A stretch of 64,000 bases of DNA, from contig NZ_JAMZDZ010000001.1 of NCBI RefSeq assembly GCF_024172085.1, forward strand, positions 5,456,001 to 5,520,000. The letters run 5' to 3'. Below, piece by piece: positions 15,651 through 24,011 of this stretch. The stretch's first letter is position 1. Every line of letters starts with the position of its first letter. This DNA is from Hamadaea flava. GTDB lineage: Bacteria; Actinomycetota; Actinomycetes; Mycobacteriales; Micromonosporaceae. A program made the translations under genes and the position numbers. The notes below the pieces were generated by a model. It was not told the origin of the DNA. It worked only from the letters and a program-made list of their open reading frames with translations, and did not search any database.

Positions 15651-16072
15651 GTCTGGAAGGCCTTGTGGTACGCGAAGACCTTGGCGGCCGAGCCGACTGT
15701 CGCGGAGAGGAAGAACCCCAGGTAGATCACGTTGGCGATCCAGAAGTAGTCGGCCTTGGCCAGCGCGAGCAGCATCGCCGCGAGGCCGCCGACGACGATG
15801 AACGACTGGCCGATGCGGTCGCCGAGGTAACCGATCTCGCGGTCACGCTCGTCGACGCGGTCCCGCGTACGCGGGGAGAAGATCCCGGCCACGATGCTGA
15901 CCAGGATGGTCGTGGCGATGGCCGCCCCGATGGTCGCCAGCATAAGCCCGGCGTACGGGACCTCGGTGAGGGATGAGCCGGCCGAGCGGCCCAGGACCAC
16001 CGCCACGTAGACGGCGTACGCGACCGCGCTGACCACGCCCATGATCCAAGCGCGCTTCTCCTCGTATGGCAT
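15644..16072 (-). CDS. Four-helix membrane protein paired with XRE regulator
   Basis: 142 residues from ATG 16072, with hydrophobic segments near residues 10-30, 42-65, 92-110 and 115-133 and a basic/acidic loop (PRTRDRVDERDREI) between helices 2 and 3. The pairing with a small XRE regulator is a recurring arrangement, but the membrane protein's role is not known. I choose 16072 because a TTGACA-17-TACATT promoter ends at 16079, which would place the transcript start on or beside this ATG, giving a leaderless mRNA. The longer frame starting at 16099 would begin inside the promoter. Confidence 0.75.
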   Translation of the reverse strand: MPYEEKRAWIMGVVSAVAYAVYVAVVLGRSAGSSLTEVPYAGLMLATIGAAIATTILVSIVAGIFSPRTRDRVDERDREIGYLGDRIGQSFIVVGGLAAMLLALAKADYFWIANVIYLGFFLSATVGSAAKVFAYHKAFQTW

Positions 16073-16079
16073 GCGATCA

Positions 16080-16120
16080 ATGTAAAGCGATCTTGACACG
16101 GTGTCAAGAATTCTTTACAT
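16080..16120. promoter_or_regulatory. 41-bp symmetric promoter/operator for the XRE operon
   Basis: Two nested inverted repeats share one centre at 16100: outer ATGTAAAG (16080-16087) with CTTTACAT (16113-16120), and inner CTTGACAC (16092-16099) with GTGTCAAG (16101-16108). Minus-strand reading gives -35 TTGACA at 16107-16102, a 17-bp spacer and -10 TACATT at 16084-16079, ending 7 bp before the ATG at 16072. Because the site is symmetric, an equivalent TTGACA-17-TACATG faces right, where no gene starts. Confidence 0.8.
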
Positions 16121-16140
16121 GCCGCGCTGTCGGGTACGAG

Positions 16141-17910
16141 TCACCAGCGGCTGGGCGGCCGATACACCAGGCCGAGCCGGGCCGGTCCGTCCTTGGTCCC
16201 GCCGACCATCTCGGCGATCTCCTTCGGATCGCCGGCGATGAGCGACGCGACGACCGTCTCGGCCACCTCCGTGGGGTCGCGGTCGTCGAGGTCGATCACC
16301 AGGCCGAACTGCACCGAAGGGTCGGTCGGAGCGCTCGACCGGGCGGCCGGATGCTGGAAGGTGAGGCGTACGGTGTCGTATTCGCGCAGCCAGGCCGCGC
16401 ACCACCCGGGGCGGCAGTCCCATCGGCCCAAGATCTCCGGCTCGGCCCGGAGCCGCTCGATCACCAGCCGCGCCACGCTCCGGGCGGGCCACTCCCACGA
16501 CTGGTCGCGCTCGGCCCGGCTTACCTCCAGGTCGTACGCGACGGCGTCGAACCTGACCTCGGCCGGCAGATCGTCCGCAGTGGACGATGACCGCCAGTTC
16601 CGCCAGACCACCTCGGTGCCTTCCCGCACGATCGTCACAGAGAGCCCGCCACAGCAGCCCTCTGTGCAGTACGCCTCGGCGAGGCGTACCTCGTGCGGCT
16701 CCTCGGTGGCGCGCAGCCGGCCGGTCGTCAGCAGACCCTCCGGGCTGTCGGCCGGACCTTTGTCGAAGTACCGGGCGACGACGGGCATCCCGTCGACGAC
16801 GATCCGAGCTTCGACTTGCCCAGAACCGGTGGGACTCGGGTCGCCGACGACCACTCGGATGGCGAAACCCTTGGCAGGCACCGGTTTCAGTCCACCCTGA
16901 CGGATGACCCAAGATGCCCGCCGTGCAACGACCGGATCGGCCTCGGCGGCGTTTTCACCGAGCATGTCCCGCCATTCCGGAGCGGCGAGCACTGCTCCGA
17001 TCCGGGCGACCAGTTCACCGCGCGCCTCGCCGACGACCGGCGCGGCCGACCCCGTACGCAGATTCTCGGCGACCAGCGTCAGCAGAACCGCCCGTTCGAG
17101 ACTGGGCTGCCGGGTCGGTGCGAGGGCCACCCATCGCTCGTAGACGGCTTCCGTGTGGGCGTACCGGTGGATCTCGGACACGTAGTTCTCGGTGGAGGCC
17201 ATCGCGAGCAGGAGGTTGGCCACCTGATCCCACGGCTCATCGTCCACTTCGGAGCTGTCCAGCAATCCCGGCAGATCCTGCCGTTCAGCGATCTTCCGGG
17301 CCAGGTCGCTCGTCAGCACGTCGCGCGGGGTCGACCGGACCCAGCGCCGGATCTCCTTGGCCCGGCGACCAGCCAGGGCGGTGACAGCCGCGGTGCGTAC
17401 GCGCCGCCGGGAGCGTTCCGCGAGCCAGATCAGCTGCGGTTCAGCGCCCCGAATCCGGGCCAGCGCCTCGACGGCGAGCAGATCAGCGAAGCACAGCAGC
17501 CCGATGGTCTTGATGATCTCGGCGTCCGCGCGTTCGCCGTTGCGGATCAGCAGGCCCAGCCCGACCAGGACCGCGCCCTTGTCAGTGCCGTGGCGGATCA
17601 GCCACCTGCCCGCGTGACGGGTGCGCTCATCCACGCTGAGTCGAAGCCGACTCAGCACCTCGGAAACATCGGTCGAGCGGATCGCCAGGGCGGCACACCG
17701 ATCGTGCAACTCTTGCGGCGACTGCGCGGGATCTTCGAGGAAGTCTCGGAGGAGGGCCGTCAGGGCGTCTCGACGCTCTCGGAGCGGCGCGTCACGGCGT
17801 ACGCCGTCGTCGGGAGCCGGGCCGGTCGGTGTGCCGTCGAGCAGCTGTAGCGCGTAGGCGTACCAGGAGACCGGTCGGTCGAGCGCACTGCGCTCGGGGG
17901 CCGTGCTCAC
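16141..17910 (-). CDS. Large HEAT-like protein of unknown function
   Basis: 589 residues, soluble, with no signal peptide or membrane segment. The N-terminal half (about 30-330) is mostly helical with repeated Ala/Leu/Arg-rich pairs, consistent with HEAT-type repeats. The C-terminal part (about 345-589) is beta-containing and carries a Cys cluster (YCTEGCCGG, near residue 430) and further Cys in RWDCRPGWC, plus a run rich in Trp (QSWEWPARSVARL). I recall similar C-terminal regions in other actinobacterial hypothetical proteins, but know no function. The six Cys could bind a metal. It starts 76 bp downstream of the ECF sigma gene and ends next to the dyad at 16.1 kb. No function is assigned. 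Confidence 0.6.
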   Translation of the reverse strand: MSTAPERSALDRPVSWYAYALQLLDGTPTGPAPDDGVRRDAPLRERRDALTALLRDFLEDPAQSPQELHDRCAALAIRSTDVSEVLSRLRLSVDERTRHAGRWLIRHGTDKGAVLVGLGLLIRNGERADAEIIKTIGLLCFADLLAVEALARIRGAEPQLIWLAERSRRRVRTAAVTALAGRRAKEIRRWVRSTPRDVLTSDLARKIAERQDLPGLLDSSEVDDEPWDQVANLLLAMASTENYVSEIHRYAHTEAVYERWVALAPTRQPSLERAVLLTLVAENLRTGSAAPVVGEARGELVARIGAVLAAPEWRDMLGENAAEADPVVARRASWVIRQGGLKPVPAKGFAIRVVVGDPSPTGSGQVEARIVVDGMPVVARYFDKGPADSPEGLLTTGRLRATEEPHEVRLAEAYCTEGCCGGLSVTIVREGTEVVWRNWRSSSTADDLPAEVRFDAVAYDLEVSRAERDQSWEWPARSVARLVIERLRAEPEILGRWDCRPGWCAAWLREYDTVRLTFQHPAARSSAPTDPSVQFGLVIDLDDRDPTEVAETVVASLIAGDPKEIAEMVGGTKDGPARLGLVYRPPSRW

Positions 17911-17986
17911 CGGCGGGGGAGGGACTCGATTCCGTTCGTCATGACCCGAACCCTATCCACGCCGTCAAGCGAATCCGGACAGTCGG

Positions 17987-19219
17987 CTAGCCCAACTGGT
18001 CGCGGCGACGGGTCAGGTACGCGATCTCGGCCGTGTTCCCCGCCAGCTCGATCGCCTGGTCGTACGCCGCCCGCGACTCCCGGCTCCGGCCCAGCCGGCG
18101 CAGCAGGTCGGCCCGAGCCGCGTGGTACGCGTGATAGCCGCCCAACGGGTCCCCGAGCCGATCGACGGCTGCCAGGGCGACCTCGGGACCGTCCAACTCG
18201 GCCACGGCGACGGCTCGGTTGAGCGCGACGATCGGGCTGGCGTCGAGGCGTACGAGCTGGTCATAGAGCGCGACAATCTGCGACCAGTCGGTATCGCGTA
18301 CGTCGTGGGCGGAGGTGTGGACGGCGCCGATCGCGGCGAGGATCTGATAGCGACCGGGCGCCACCCGCGCGGCCAGCCGTTCGCGTACCAGTCGGTGGCC
18401 TTCGGCGATCAGCGCGACGTCCCAAGCCCCCCGGTCCTGCTCGCCGAGGCTGACGAGTTCGCCGCTCGCCGAGATGCGGGCGGCGCGGCGGGCCTCGGTG
18501 AGCAGCATCAGCGCGAGCAGCCCGGCCACCTCGCCATCGGCCGGCAGAAGTTCGCGGATGAGACGGGTGAGCCGGATCGCCTCAGCGGTGAGGTCGTGGC
18601 GCACGGGGTCGGTGTCGGGGCCGGTCGCCAGGTAGCCCTCGTTGAAGACGAGGAACAAGACCGAAAGTACGCCGGAGACCCGCGCCGGGAGATCTTCGGC
18701 GGCCGGGACGCGATAGGGGACGCGAGCCGCCTTGATCTTGGCTTTCGCGCGGGTGATCCGCTGCTCCATGGCGCTCTCGCGGACGAGGAAGGCGCGGGCT
18801 ATCTCGGACACCGTCAGCCCGCCGAGCATCCGGAGAGTCAGCGCCACCCGGGTCTCCATCGCGAGCGCCGGGTGGCAGCACGTGAAGATCAGCCGGAGCC
18901 GGTCGTCCTCGATGGCGCCGAGAGGCTCAGGCGGTCCGTCGTCGAGCACCATCTGCGCCTCCTTGTGCTTGTCGTCGCGCTTGTTCTCCCGGCGGATCCG
19001 GTCGATGGCCTTGCGCTGGGCGGTCGTGGTCAGCCAGCCGCCCGGATTCGGCGGTACGCCGTCCACCGGCCACCGCTCGACAGCGGTCGCGAACGCCTCG
19101 GCCGCCGCCTCCTCGGCGACATCGAGATCGCCGAACCGCCGAGTCAGGGCGGCGACCACCCGAGCCCACTGCGCACGATGGGCCTGAGTGATCGCCGCCC
19201 GGACGTCGACCACGGTCAC
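17987..19219 (-). CDS. ECF42-type RNA polymerase sigma factor
   Basis: 410 residues. The sigma2 region (about 15-80, DVAEEAAAEAFATAVERW then PNPGGWLTTTAQRKAIDRIRR) and sigma4 region (about 125-175, GGLTVSEIARAFLVRESAMEQRITRAK) are followed by a long TPR-like C-terminal extension (about 190-410), the hallmark of ECF42, which has no anti-sigma factor. ECF42 genes typically sit beside DGPF proteins and drive them, as here. The GTG at 19219 overlaps the DGPF gene's stop (GTGA), which fixes the start. The extension is thought to hold the factor's activity control. Confidence 0.9.
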   Translation of the reverse strand: MTVVDVRAAITQAHRAQWARVVAALTRRFGDLDVAEEAAAEAFATAVERWPVDGVPPNPGGWLTTTAQRKAIDRIRRENKRDDKHKEAQMVLDDGPPEPLGAIEDDRLRLIFTCCHPALAMETRVALTLRMLGGLTVSEIARAFLVRESAMEQRITRAKAKIKAARVPYRVPAAEDLPARVSGVLSVLFLVFNEGYLATGPDTDPVRHDLTAEAIRLTRLIRELLPADGEVAGLLALMLLTEARRAARISASGELVSLGEQDRGAWDVALIAEGHRLVRERLAARVAPGRYQILAAIGAVHTSAHDVRDTDWSQIVALYDQLVRLDASPIVALNRAVAVAELDGPEVALAAVDRLGDPLGGYHAYHAARADLLRRLGRSRESRAAYDQAIELAGNTAEIAYLTRRRDQLG

Positions 19220-19581
19220 TGGTCGGAACCCTGGCCGGGGAGCGACTCCAGATCGACGCCGAGGAACGGTCGCAACTCGACCTTCCGATTGCAGTGCTTC
19301 GAGCCGTCGGCGGCGAGCTTCAGGGCCACATCGAGATCCTCGGCCTCGATGACCCAGAAACCGGCGAGGTACTCCTTCGTCTCCACGTACGGGCCGTCGG
19401 TGAAAATGGCCTGCCCGCCGCGGTTGTCGATGACGGTCGCGGTGCTGGGCGCGGCGAGCCCGCCCGCGAAGACCCAATGGCCCTCGGTCTTGAGCCGGTC
19501 GTTGAACACGTCGATGGCGGCCATCTCCTCGTCGGTCGCGAGTCCGGCGGTGTCGTCGACGACGGAAACCAGGTAGTGCAT
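19216..19581 (-). CDS. DGPF/YCII-family protein partnered with ECF42
   Basis: 121 residues with the defining run FTDGPYVETKEYLAGFWVIE (about residues 62-81) of the DGPF/YCII fold, a small dimeric ferredoxin-like protein. Its biochemical role is unknown; these genes are the usual regulon of ECF42 sigma factors. It lies between the RibD-like reductase gene (32-bp gap) and the sigma gene (4-bp overlap), so the three probably form one operon. Confidence 0.9.
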   Translation of the reverse strand: MHYLVSVVDDTAGLATDEEMAAIDVFNDRLKTEGHWVFAGGLAAPSTATVIDNRGGQAIFTDGPYVETKEYLAGFWVIEAEDLDVALKLAADGSKHCNRKVELRPFLGVDLESLPGQGSDQ

Positions 19582-19613
19582 CTCAGCTCTTCTCTCTCGT
19601 TCGGTCGGTCGGG

Positions 19614-20216
19614 TCACTCGGCGTACTGCGGCTGCCCGGCCGGCCGATAGACCTGCAGGGTGATGCCCTTCGGGAAGTCCCGCGACTCGATCAGCTCGAG
19701 CGCGATGTCCGGACCGGCCTCCGGGAACAGTCGCATCCCCTGGCCGACGATCACCGGGACCACCATGAGGCGCATCTCGTCGACGAGATCGTTCGCCAGC
19801 AGCCACCGGACGAGTGTGCCGCTGCCGTGGACCTGCAAGTCGCCGCCCGGCTTGGCCTTCAGCTCGCGGATGGCCGCCGCGAGGTCGCCGGACAGCATGG
19901 TCGTGTCCGCCCAGTCGGCTTCGGCGAGGGTGCTCGACGCGACGTACTTCGGCTTGGTGTTCAACGCGTCGGCGATCGGGCCGCTGCCCGGCTCCATGAC
20001 CCCCCAATACCCGGCGAAGAGGTCATAGGTGCGGCGGCCGAACAGGAACGCCTCGGCACTCTGGTAGACCTCGCCGATGTACCCCGCGGACTCGCTGTTG
20101 AAGTAGGGCCGCGCCCAGCCGCCCCGCTCGAACCCGCCGCTGCGGTTCTCGTTCCGCCCGCCGTTTCCCTGCACCACGCCATCGACGGTGATCTGCGTCA
20201 TGGTCGTCAGCTTCAT
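19614..20216 (-). CDS. Dihydrofolate-reductase-like (RibD C-terminal) protein
   Basis: 200 residues of the RibD C-terminal / DHFR-like superfamily: ITVDGVVQG near the start, FLFGRRTYDLFAGYW, DLQVHGSGTLVRWLL for NADPH binding, and LVDEMRLMVVPVIVGQGMRLF. It should be an NADPH reductase of an unknown small molecule and is not a housekeeping DHFR. ATG at 20216 is preferred over 20222 because AAGGA then sits 9 bp upstream. It heads the operon with DGPF and ECF42, and a possible ECF-type promoter lies at 20275-20298. Confidence 0.85.
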   Translation of the reverse strand: MKLTTMTQITVDGVVQGNGGRNENRSGGFERGGWARPYFNSESAGYIGEVYQSAEAFLFGRRTYDLFAGYWGVMEPGSGPIADALNTKPKYVASSTLAEADWADTTMLSGDLAAAIRELKAKPGGDLQVHGSGTLVRWLLANDLVDEMRLMVVPVIVGQGMRLFPEAGPDIALELIESRDFPKGITLQVYRPAGQPQYAE

Positions 20217-20271
20217 GATCATGGTTCCTTGTCCGCGGTGGCGCCCCTCGTGGGCGGCCTCTCACCCGTAC

Positions 20272-20298
20272 CACGAACTCCACTGCCCCGATCCGACA
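20272..20298 (-). promoter_or_regulatory. Possible ECF42-dependent promoter of the RibD-like/DGPF/ECF42 operon
   Basis: Minus-strand TGTCGG (20298-20293), a 17-bp spacer and CGTG (20275-20272) lie about 55 bp before the operon's first gene. ECF42 promoters are reported to have a TGTCGA-type -35 and a short CG-type -10; the match here is partial (5 of 6 in the -35). Confidence 0.35.
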
Positions 20299-20338
20299 CG
20301 GCCACGCGGATTTCTTTCCAAGAACTTCGAGACCGCTT

Positions 20339-21814
20339 CTACTCGAGCGGCGGCGCATACAGTTGCTGAAGATCCACCAGCAGGACTCGGGGGTCCTTCG
20401 CGGCCGTGGCGAGCACCTCTGGCGTGAATCCAGCGCCCCCGTAGCACGCCAGGACCGTGTCATCGGTGAAGTAACCCTTGAGCGTCAACAACTCGCGGGC
20501 CCGGGCCAGGCGATCGAGGTGATGATTGCCGATCACCTCGCCCCATTTCGCTTCGCCGAGCGACAGAATCCGTCGTGAACCGTTCGATTCCTGTGCCGCG
20601 AGTACTGCGACATCGATCTCGATCTGGGTTCTGTTGGCCGGATCGTTGACGACGCCGGAACCCACCTCGGCGGGGAAGCCGCCGAACAGCGCCGCTCCGC
20701 TGTCGATCGCGTACGCCCGGCAGAGTGCCTCGAAATGCGGGCCGACGACCTGGGTGAGAAACGTCGGACGCATCGAGCTCCAGACCGCCTCGCCGCGGTG
20801 GATCTCCAGCTCGGACCAGCGTCTCCGCATGATCGCCTCATAGAACGTGATCAGCGGTTCGACGATGGAATAGCGCGAGCGACCGGGACGGAAGAGGTCG
20901 GGCTCCCGGCGGATGAGGGCGCAGTCCTCCAGCACGTTCAGCGGATGGGTGATCTGATCCGACTTGCGGCCGATGAAATTGGCGATGCCGCCGTTCGTGG
21001 TGTTGCCGGTGGCGATGGCGGCCAATACCGAGTGGTAGAGCGCGGGGTCGCGGATGTCCGTCTCCTCGGCCAGGAGATATCGCGCCTCGCGGAAGAGGGG
21101 AGTCTGCGGGTTCAGGACCGTCCGGATGATCCAGGGGTCGAAGTCGTCGAGGCCGGCGGGCGCATCTCCTTGAGTGAACTCGTACCGGTAGGCGGGAGTG
21201 CCGCCCAGGACCGAGTGGACCAGGACCGCCAGGCGATGATCGGTGATGCCCCAGAACTCGGCCGCGTCGCGGTAGCGGAACGGCTGGATGACAAGCTCCA
21301 GGCCGGCTCGGCCGCGCAAGGGCGACTGGCCGGACAGGAGGCCGCCCATCACCGACATCGCCGAGCCGCAGAGCACCAGGCGTACCGAACTTTCCTGCCC
21401 ACTGCCACCGGGACCGAGCTCCCGCTGAATGATCGACGGCAGGGCCGGTGACACGCGGGTGATGAAGGGGAACTCGTCGATTACCACCAGAGTCGGCTGG
21501 TCGCGAATGGACTGGAACATCTGCCTGATGGCTCCGTTCCAGTCCTGGGCCGCGGAGTCCCAGCCTGCCCGCGTGAACCGGGCGAGTGCGTCACCGAAGA
21601 GCCGGAGCGTTTCGGCTTCGGTGGCCTCGGTCGCCGCGAAGTACATCCCGCCGGTGGCCTCGGTGAGCGCCTGGAGGAGGAAGCTCTTGCCTTGGCGTCG
21701 CCGGCCGCTGACGACGCCCAGCGTCGCGCCCGGGCGGGCAGGCGGTCGCGTGGCGAAGGACGACAGCCCGGCCCACTCGCGCGTGCGGTCGAATACGTGT
21801 CCTGGTTTATCCAT
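20339..21814 (-). CDS. AAA ATPase with C-terminal DUF234 nuclease-like domain
   Basis: 491 residues. Walker A GRRRQGKS (37-44) and Walker B LVVIDEFPF (109-117) mark an archaeal-type STAND/AAA ATPase. A winged-helix middle section follows (about 270-330), then a C-terminal DUF234-type domain with the PD-(D/E)xK pattern EIDVAV (Asp401) and GEAKWG (Glu421, Lys423). Such proteins occur sporadically in bacteria and archaea. A DNA-processing, defence or mobile role is often supposed but not shown. The gene stands alone, with a perfect palindrome 43 bp upstream of its start. Confidence 0.85.
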   Translation of the reverse strand: MDKPGHVFDRTREWAGLSSFATRPPARPGATLGVVSGRRRQGKSFLLQALTEATGGMYFAATEATEAETLRLFGDALARFTRAGWDSAAQDWNGAIRQMFQSIRDQPTLVVIDEFPFITRVSPALPSIIQRELGPGGSGQESSVRLVLCGSAMSVMGGLLSGQSPLRGRAGLELVIQPFRYRDAAEFWGITDHRLAVLVHSVLGGTPAYRYEFTQGDAPAGLDDFDPWIIRTVLNPQTPLFREARYLLAEETDIRDPALYHSVLAAIATGNTTNGGIANFIGRKSDQITHPLNVLEDCALIRREPDLFRPGRSRYSIVEPLITFYEAIMRRRWSELEIHRGEAVWSSMRPTFLTQVVGPHFEALCRAYAIDSGAALFGGFPAEVGSGVVNDPANRTQIEIDVAVLAAQESNGSRRILSLGEAKWGEVIGNHHLDRLARARELLTLKGYFTDDTVLACYGGAGFTPEVLATAAKDPRVLLVDLQQLYAPPLE

Positions 21815-21856
21815 CTCATTCCCTTCATCCGCTATAGCCGCGTGCGCTAAGCCACA

Positions 21857-21883
21857 GAACTATACTTCTCAGAAGTATAGTTC
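21857..21883. promoter_or_regulatory. Perfect 27-bp palindrome upstream of the AAA-DUF234 gene
   Basis: 13-bp arms GAACTATACTTCT and AGAAGTATAGTTC around a single C at 21870. It is AT-rich in a very GC-rich region and sits between the start of the minus-strand ATPase gene (21814) and the plus-strand DUF255 gene (21952). TATACT and TATAG-type elements inside it could be a -10. I read it as an operator or promoter; an insertion or attachment site is the alternative. Confidence 0.65.
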
Positions 21884-21951
21884 CGTTATTCTGATCAGCG
21901 GAAAGGACGTCCGCTGACGCCGAGTCCCGCCGGACGTGGGAGAGTTTGGGG

Positions 21952-23964
21952 GTGAACCGGCTCGGCAGTTCGACTTCGCCCTATCTGCGCCAGCACGCGG
22001 CCAATCCGGTGGACTGGTGGCCGTGGTCCGACGCGGCTCTCGCCGAGGCCCGGGACCGGGACGTCCCGGTGCTGATCTCGGTCGGGTACGCCGCTTGCCA
22101 CTGGTGTCATGTGATGGCGCACGAGTCCTTCGAGGATCCGGTGATCGGCGCGAAGATCAACGCGAACTTCGTCGCGATCAAGGTGGACCGGGAGGAGCAT
22201 CCCGACGTCGACGCCGTCTACATGGCGGCTACGCAGGCGATGACGGGGCAGGGCGGCTGGCCGATGACCGTTTTCGCCACGCCGGACGGTGAGCCGTTCC
22301 TCTGCGGGACCTACTTCCCGCGCGACAACTTCGACCGGCTGCTGGACGCGGTCGCCGAGGCGTGGCGGGATCAGCGTGACGCCGTGCTGCGGCAGGGTGC
22401 GGCGGTGGTCGAGGCGATTGCGCCGCAGCGGCTGGGCGGCGCGGGCGGTACGCCGATCACACCGGACCTGCTCGCGCAGGCGGCTCAGCGGTTGGTGGCC
22501 GCGCATGACGTCGCGTACGGGGGATTCGGGGAGGGCGGACCGAAGTTTCCGCCGCACCTGGCGCTGCTGTTCCTGCTGCGGCATTACAAGCGGACCGGTG
22601 ACAAGGACGTCCTGGAGGTCGTCCAGCACACTGCCGAGGCGATGGCCCGGGGCGGGATCTATGACCAGGTCGGCGGCGGCTTCCACCGGTACGCGGTCGA
22701 CGGCCACTGGGTGGTGCCGCACTTCGAGAAGATGCTTTACGACAACGCGCTGCTGCTGCGGGTCTACACCGATCTGTGGCGGCTGACCGGGGACGCGTTG
22801 GCCGGCCGGGTCGCGCGGGAGACGTACGAGTGCCTCGTCCAGGACTTCTCGACGCCCGAAGGCGGGTTCCGGTCGGCGTACGACGCGGACACCGAAGGTG
22901 TGGAGGGCCTGACCTATGTGTGGACTCCGGACCAGCTTGTCGAGGCGCTCGGCGAGGAAGACGGCCGGTTCGCCGCCGACGTCTTCGGGGTGACCGCGGC
23001 CGGCAACTTCGAACACGGGGCCACCGTGCTGACCTTGGCTCGGGACGTCGACGACGCCGACCAAGCCGTACGCGATCGGTGGCGACAGGTCAAGGCGAAG
23101 CTCTTCACCGCTCGGCAGGACCGTCCGCAACCCGCGATCGACGGCAAGGTGGTGGCGGCCTGGAACGCGCTGACGATCACCGCGATCGGCGAGTACGCCC
23201 GAGTCGCCGAGGCGCTGGGCGAAGACCCCGGCGACGCGGCCGACCGGGCCGAACGGGCGGCGACGCTGCTGGCTGAGCGGCACGTCGACGCCGACGGCCG
23301 GCTCCGGCGGGTGTCGCTCGACGGCATCGTGGGGGAGCCGGCCGGCGTACTGGAGGACTATGGCTGTGTGGCCGAGGCGTTCGCCTTGATCCATCAGCTC
23401 ACCGGGGCGGCGGTCTGGCTGGAGCGCTCCGGTGCGCTCGTCGACACCGCGCTGGCGAAGTTCGTCGAGGACGGTCGGGTGTTCGACACGGCGGTGGACG
23501 CGCAGCGGCTGGTCACCCGGCCCGCCGACCCCACGGACAACGCCACGCCCAGTGGGGCTTCCGCGTTGGCCGGCGCTTTACTGGCGTACCACGCGTTGTC
23601 GGGTGAGCCGTCCTATCGCGACCGGGCCGCGGAGATCCTCGGCCAGGTCGCCGAGGTGATCGCCAAGCATCCCCGGTTCGCCGGATACAGCGCCGCCGCG
23701 GCCGAGGCGCTGCTCAGCGGCCCGGTCGAGATCGCGATCGCCACGCCCGACGCCGACCAGGCCATCGAACTCACTCGGGCGGCGATCCGGAACGCGCCGG
23801 GCGGTGCGGTCCTCGTGGTCGGCGAACCCGACCGGCCAGGGGTGCCGCTGCTCGACGGGCGTCCCCTGATCGAGGGCCGGCCGGCGGCGTACGTGTGCCG
23901 TGGGTTCGTCTGCGATCGGCCGGTCACCGACCCTGTCGGTTTGTCGACAGTACTTACCGTATAG
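21952..23964 (+). CDS. DUF255 thioredoxin-fold protein (YyaL / SPATA20 family)
   Basis: 670 residues. The N-terminal thioredoxin-like domain opens with SSTSPYLRQHAANPVDW and carries CHWCHVM (a Cys-x-x-Cys pair at about residues 46-49), then an alpha/alpha-barrel region resembling glycoside-hydrolase folds (about 190-600) including YDQVGGGFHRYAVD and PHFEKMLYDNA. This is the full YyaL/SPATA20 architecture; its activity is unsettled. GTG at 21952 follows GGAGAG at a good distance, so I prefer it to TTG at 21946. A hairpin terminator follows the stop. Confidence 0.9.
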   Translation: MNRLGSSTSPYLRQHAANPVDWWPWSDAALAEARDRDVPVLISVGYAACHWCHVMAHESFEDPVIGAKINANFVAIKVDREEHPDVDAVYMAATQAMTGQGGWPMTVFATPDGEPFLCGTYFPRDNFDRLLDAVAEAWRDQRDAVLRQGAAVVEAIAPQRLGGAGGTPITPDLLAQAAQRLVAAHDVAYGGFGEGGPKFPPHLALLFLLRHYKRTGDKDVLEVVQHTAEAMARGGIYDQVGGGFHRYAVDGHWVVPHFEKMLYDNALLLRVYTDLWRLTGDALAGRVARETYECLVQDFSTPEGGFRSAYDADTEGVEGLTYVWTPDQLVEALGEEDGRFAADVFGVTAAGNFEHGATVLTLARDVDDADQAVRDRWRQVKAKLFTARQDRPQPAIDGKVVAAWNALTITAIGEYARVAEALGEDPGDAADRAERAATLLAERHVDADGRLRRVSLDGIVGEPAGVLEDYGCVAEAFALIHQLTGAAVWLERSGALVDTALAKFVEDGRVFDTAVDAQRLVTRPADPTDNATPSGASALAGALLAYHALSGEPSYRDRAAEILGQVAEVIAKHPRFAGYSAAAAEALLSGPVEIAIATPDADQAIELTRAAIRNAPGGAVLVVGEPDRPGVPLLDGRPLIEGRPAAYVCRGFVCDRPVTDPVGLSTVLTV

Positions 23965-23972
23965 GGGCCACT

Positions 23973-24000
23973 TATCCGGCTATGTCGGAATAGCCGGATA
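23973..24000 (+). terminator. Hairpin terminator after the DUF255 gene
   Basis: A perfect 11-bp stem (TATCCGGCTAT with ATAGCCGGATA) and a 6-nt loop lie 8 bp past the stop codon and 11 bp before the next start. The next gene's transcript would have to begin within or across it. Confidence 0.65.
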
Positions 24001-24011
24001 GCATCGGGCGC

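Noticed and set aside
20339-21883. AAA-DUF234 gene as a mobile element
   Set aside because: I see no transposase, no terminal repeats at the 3' side and no target-site duplication; only the upstream palindrome hints at this.
21895-23394. Minus-strand open frame of 499 codons opposite the DUF255 gene
   Set aside because: It overlaps a complete family member on the plus strand and shows no recognisable domain.
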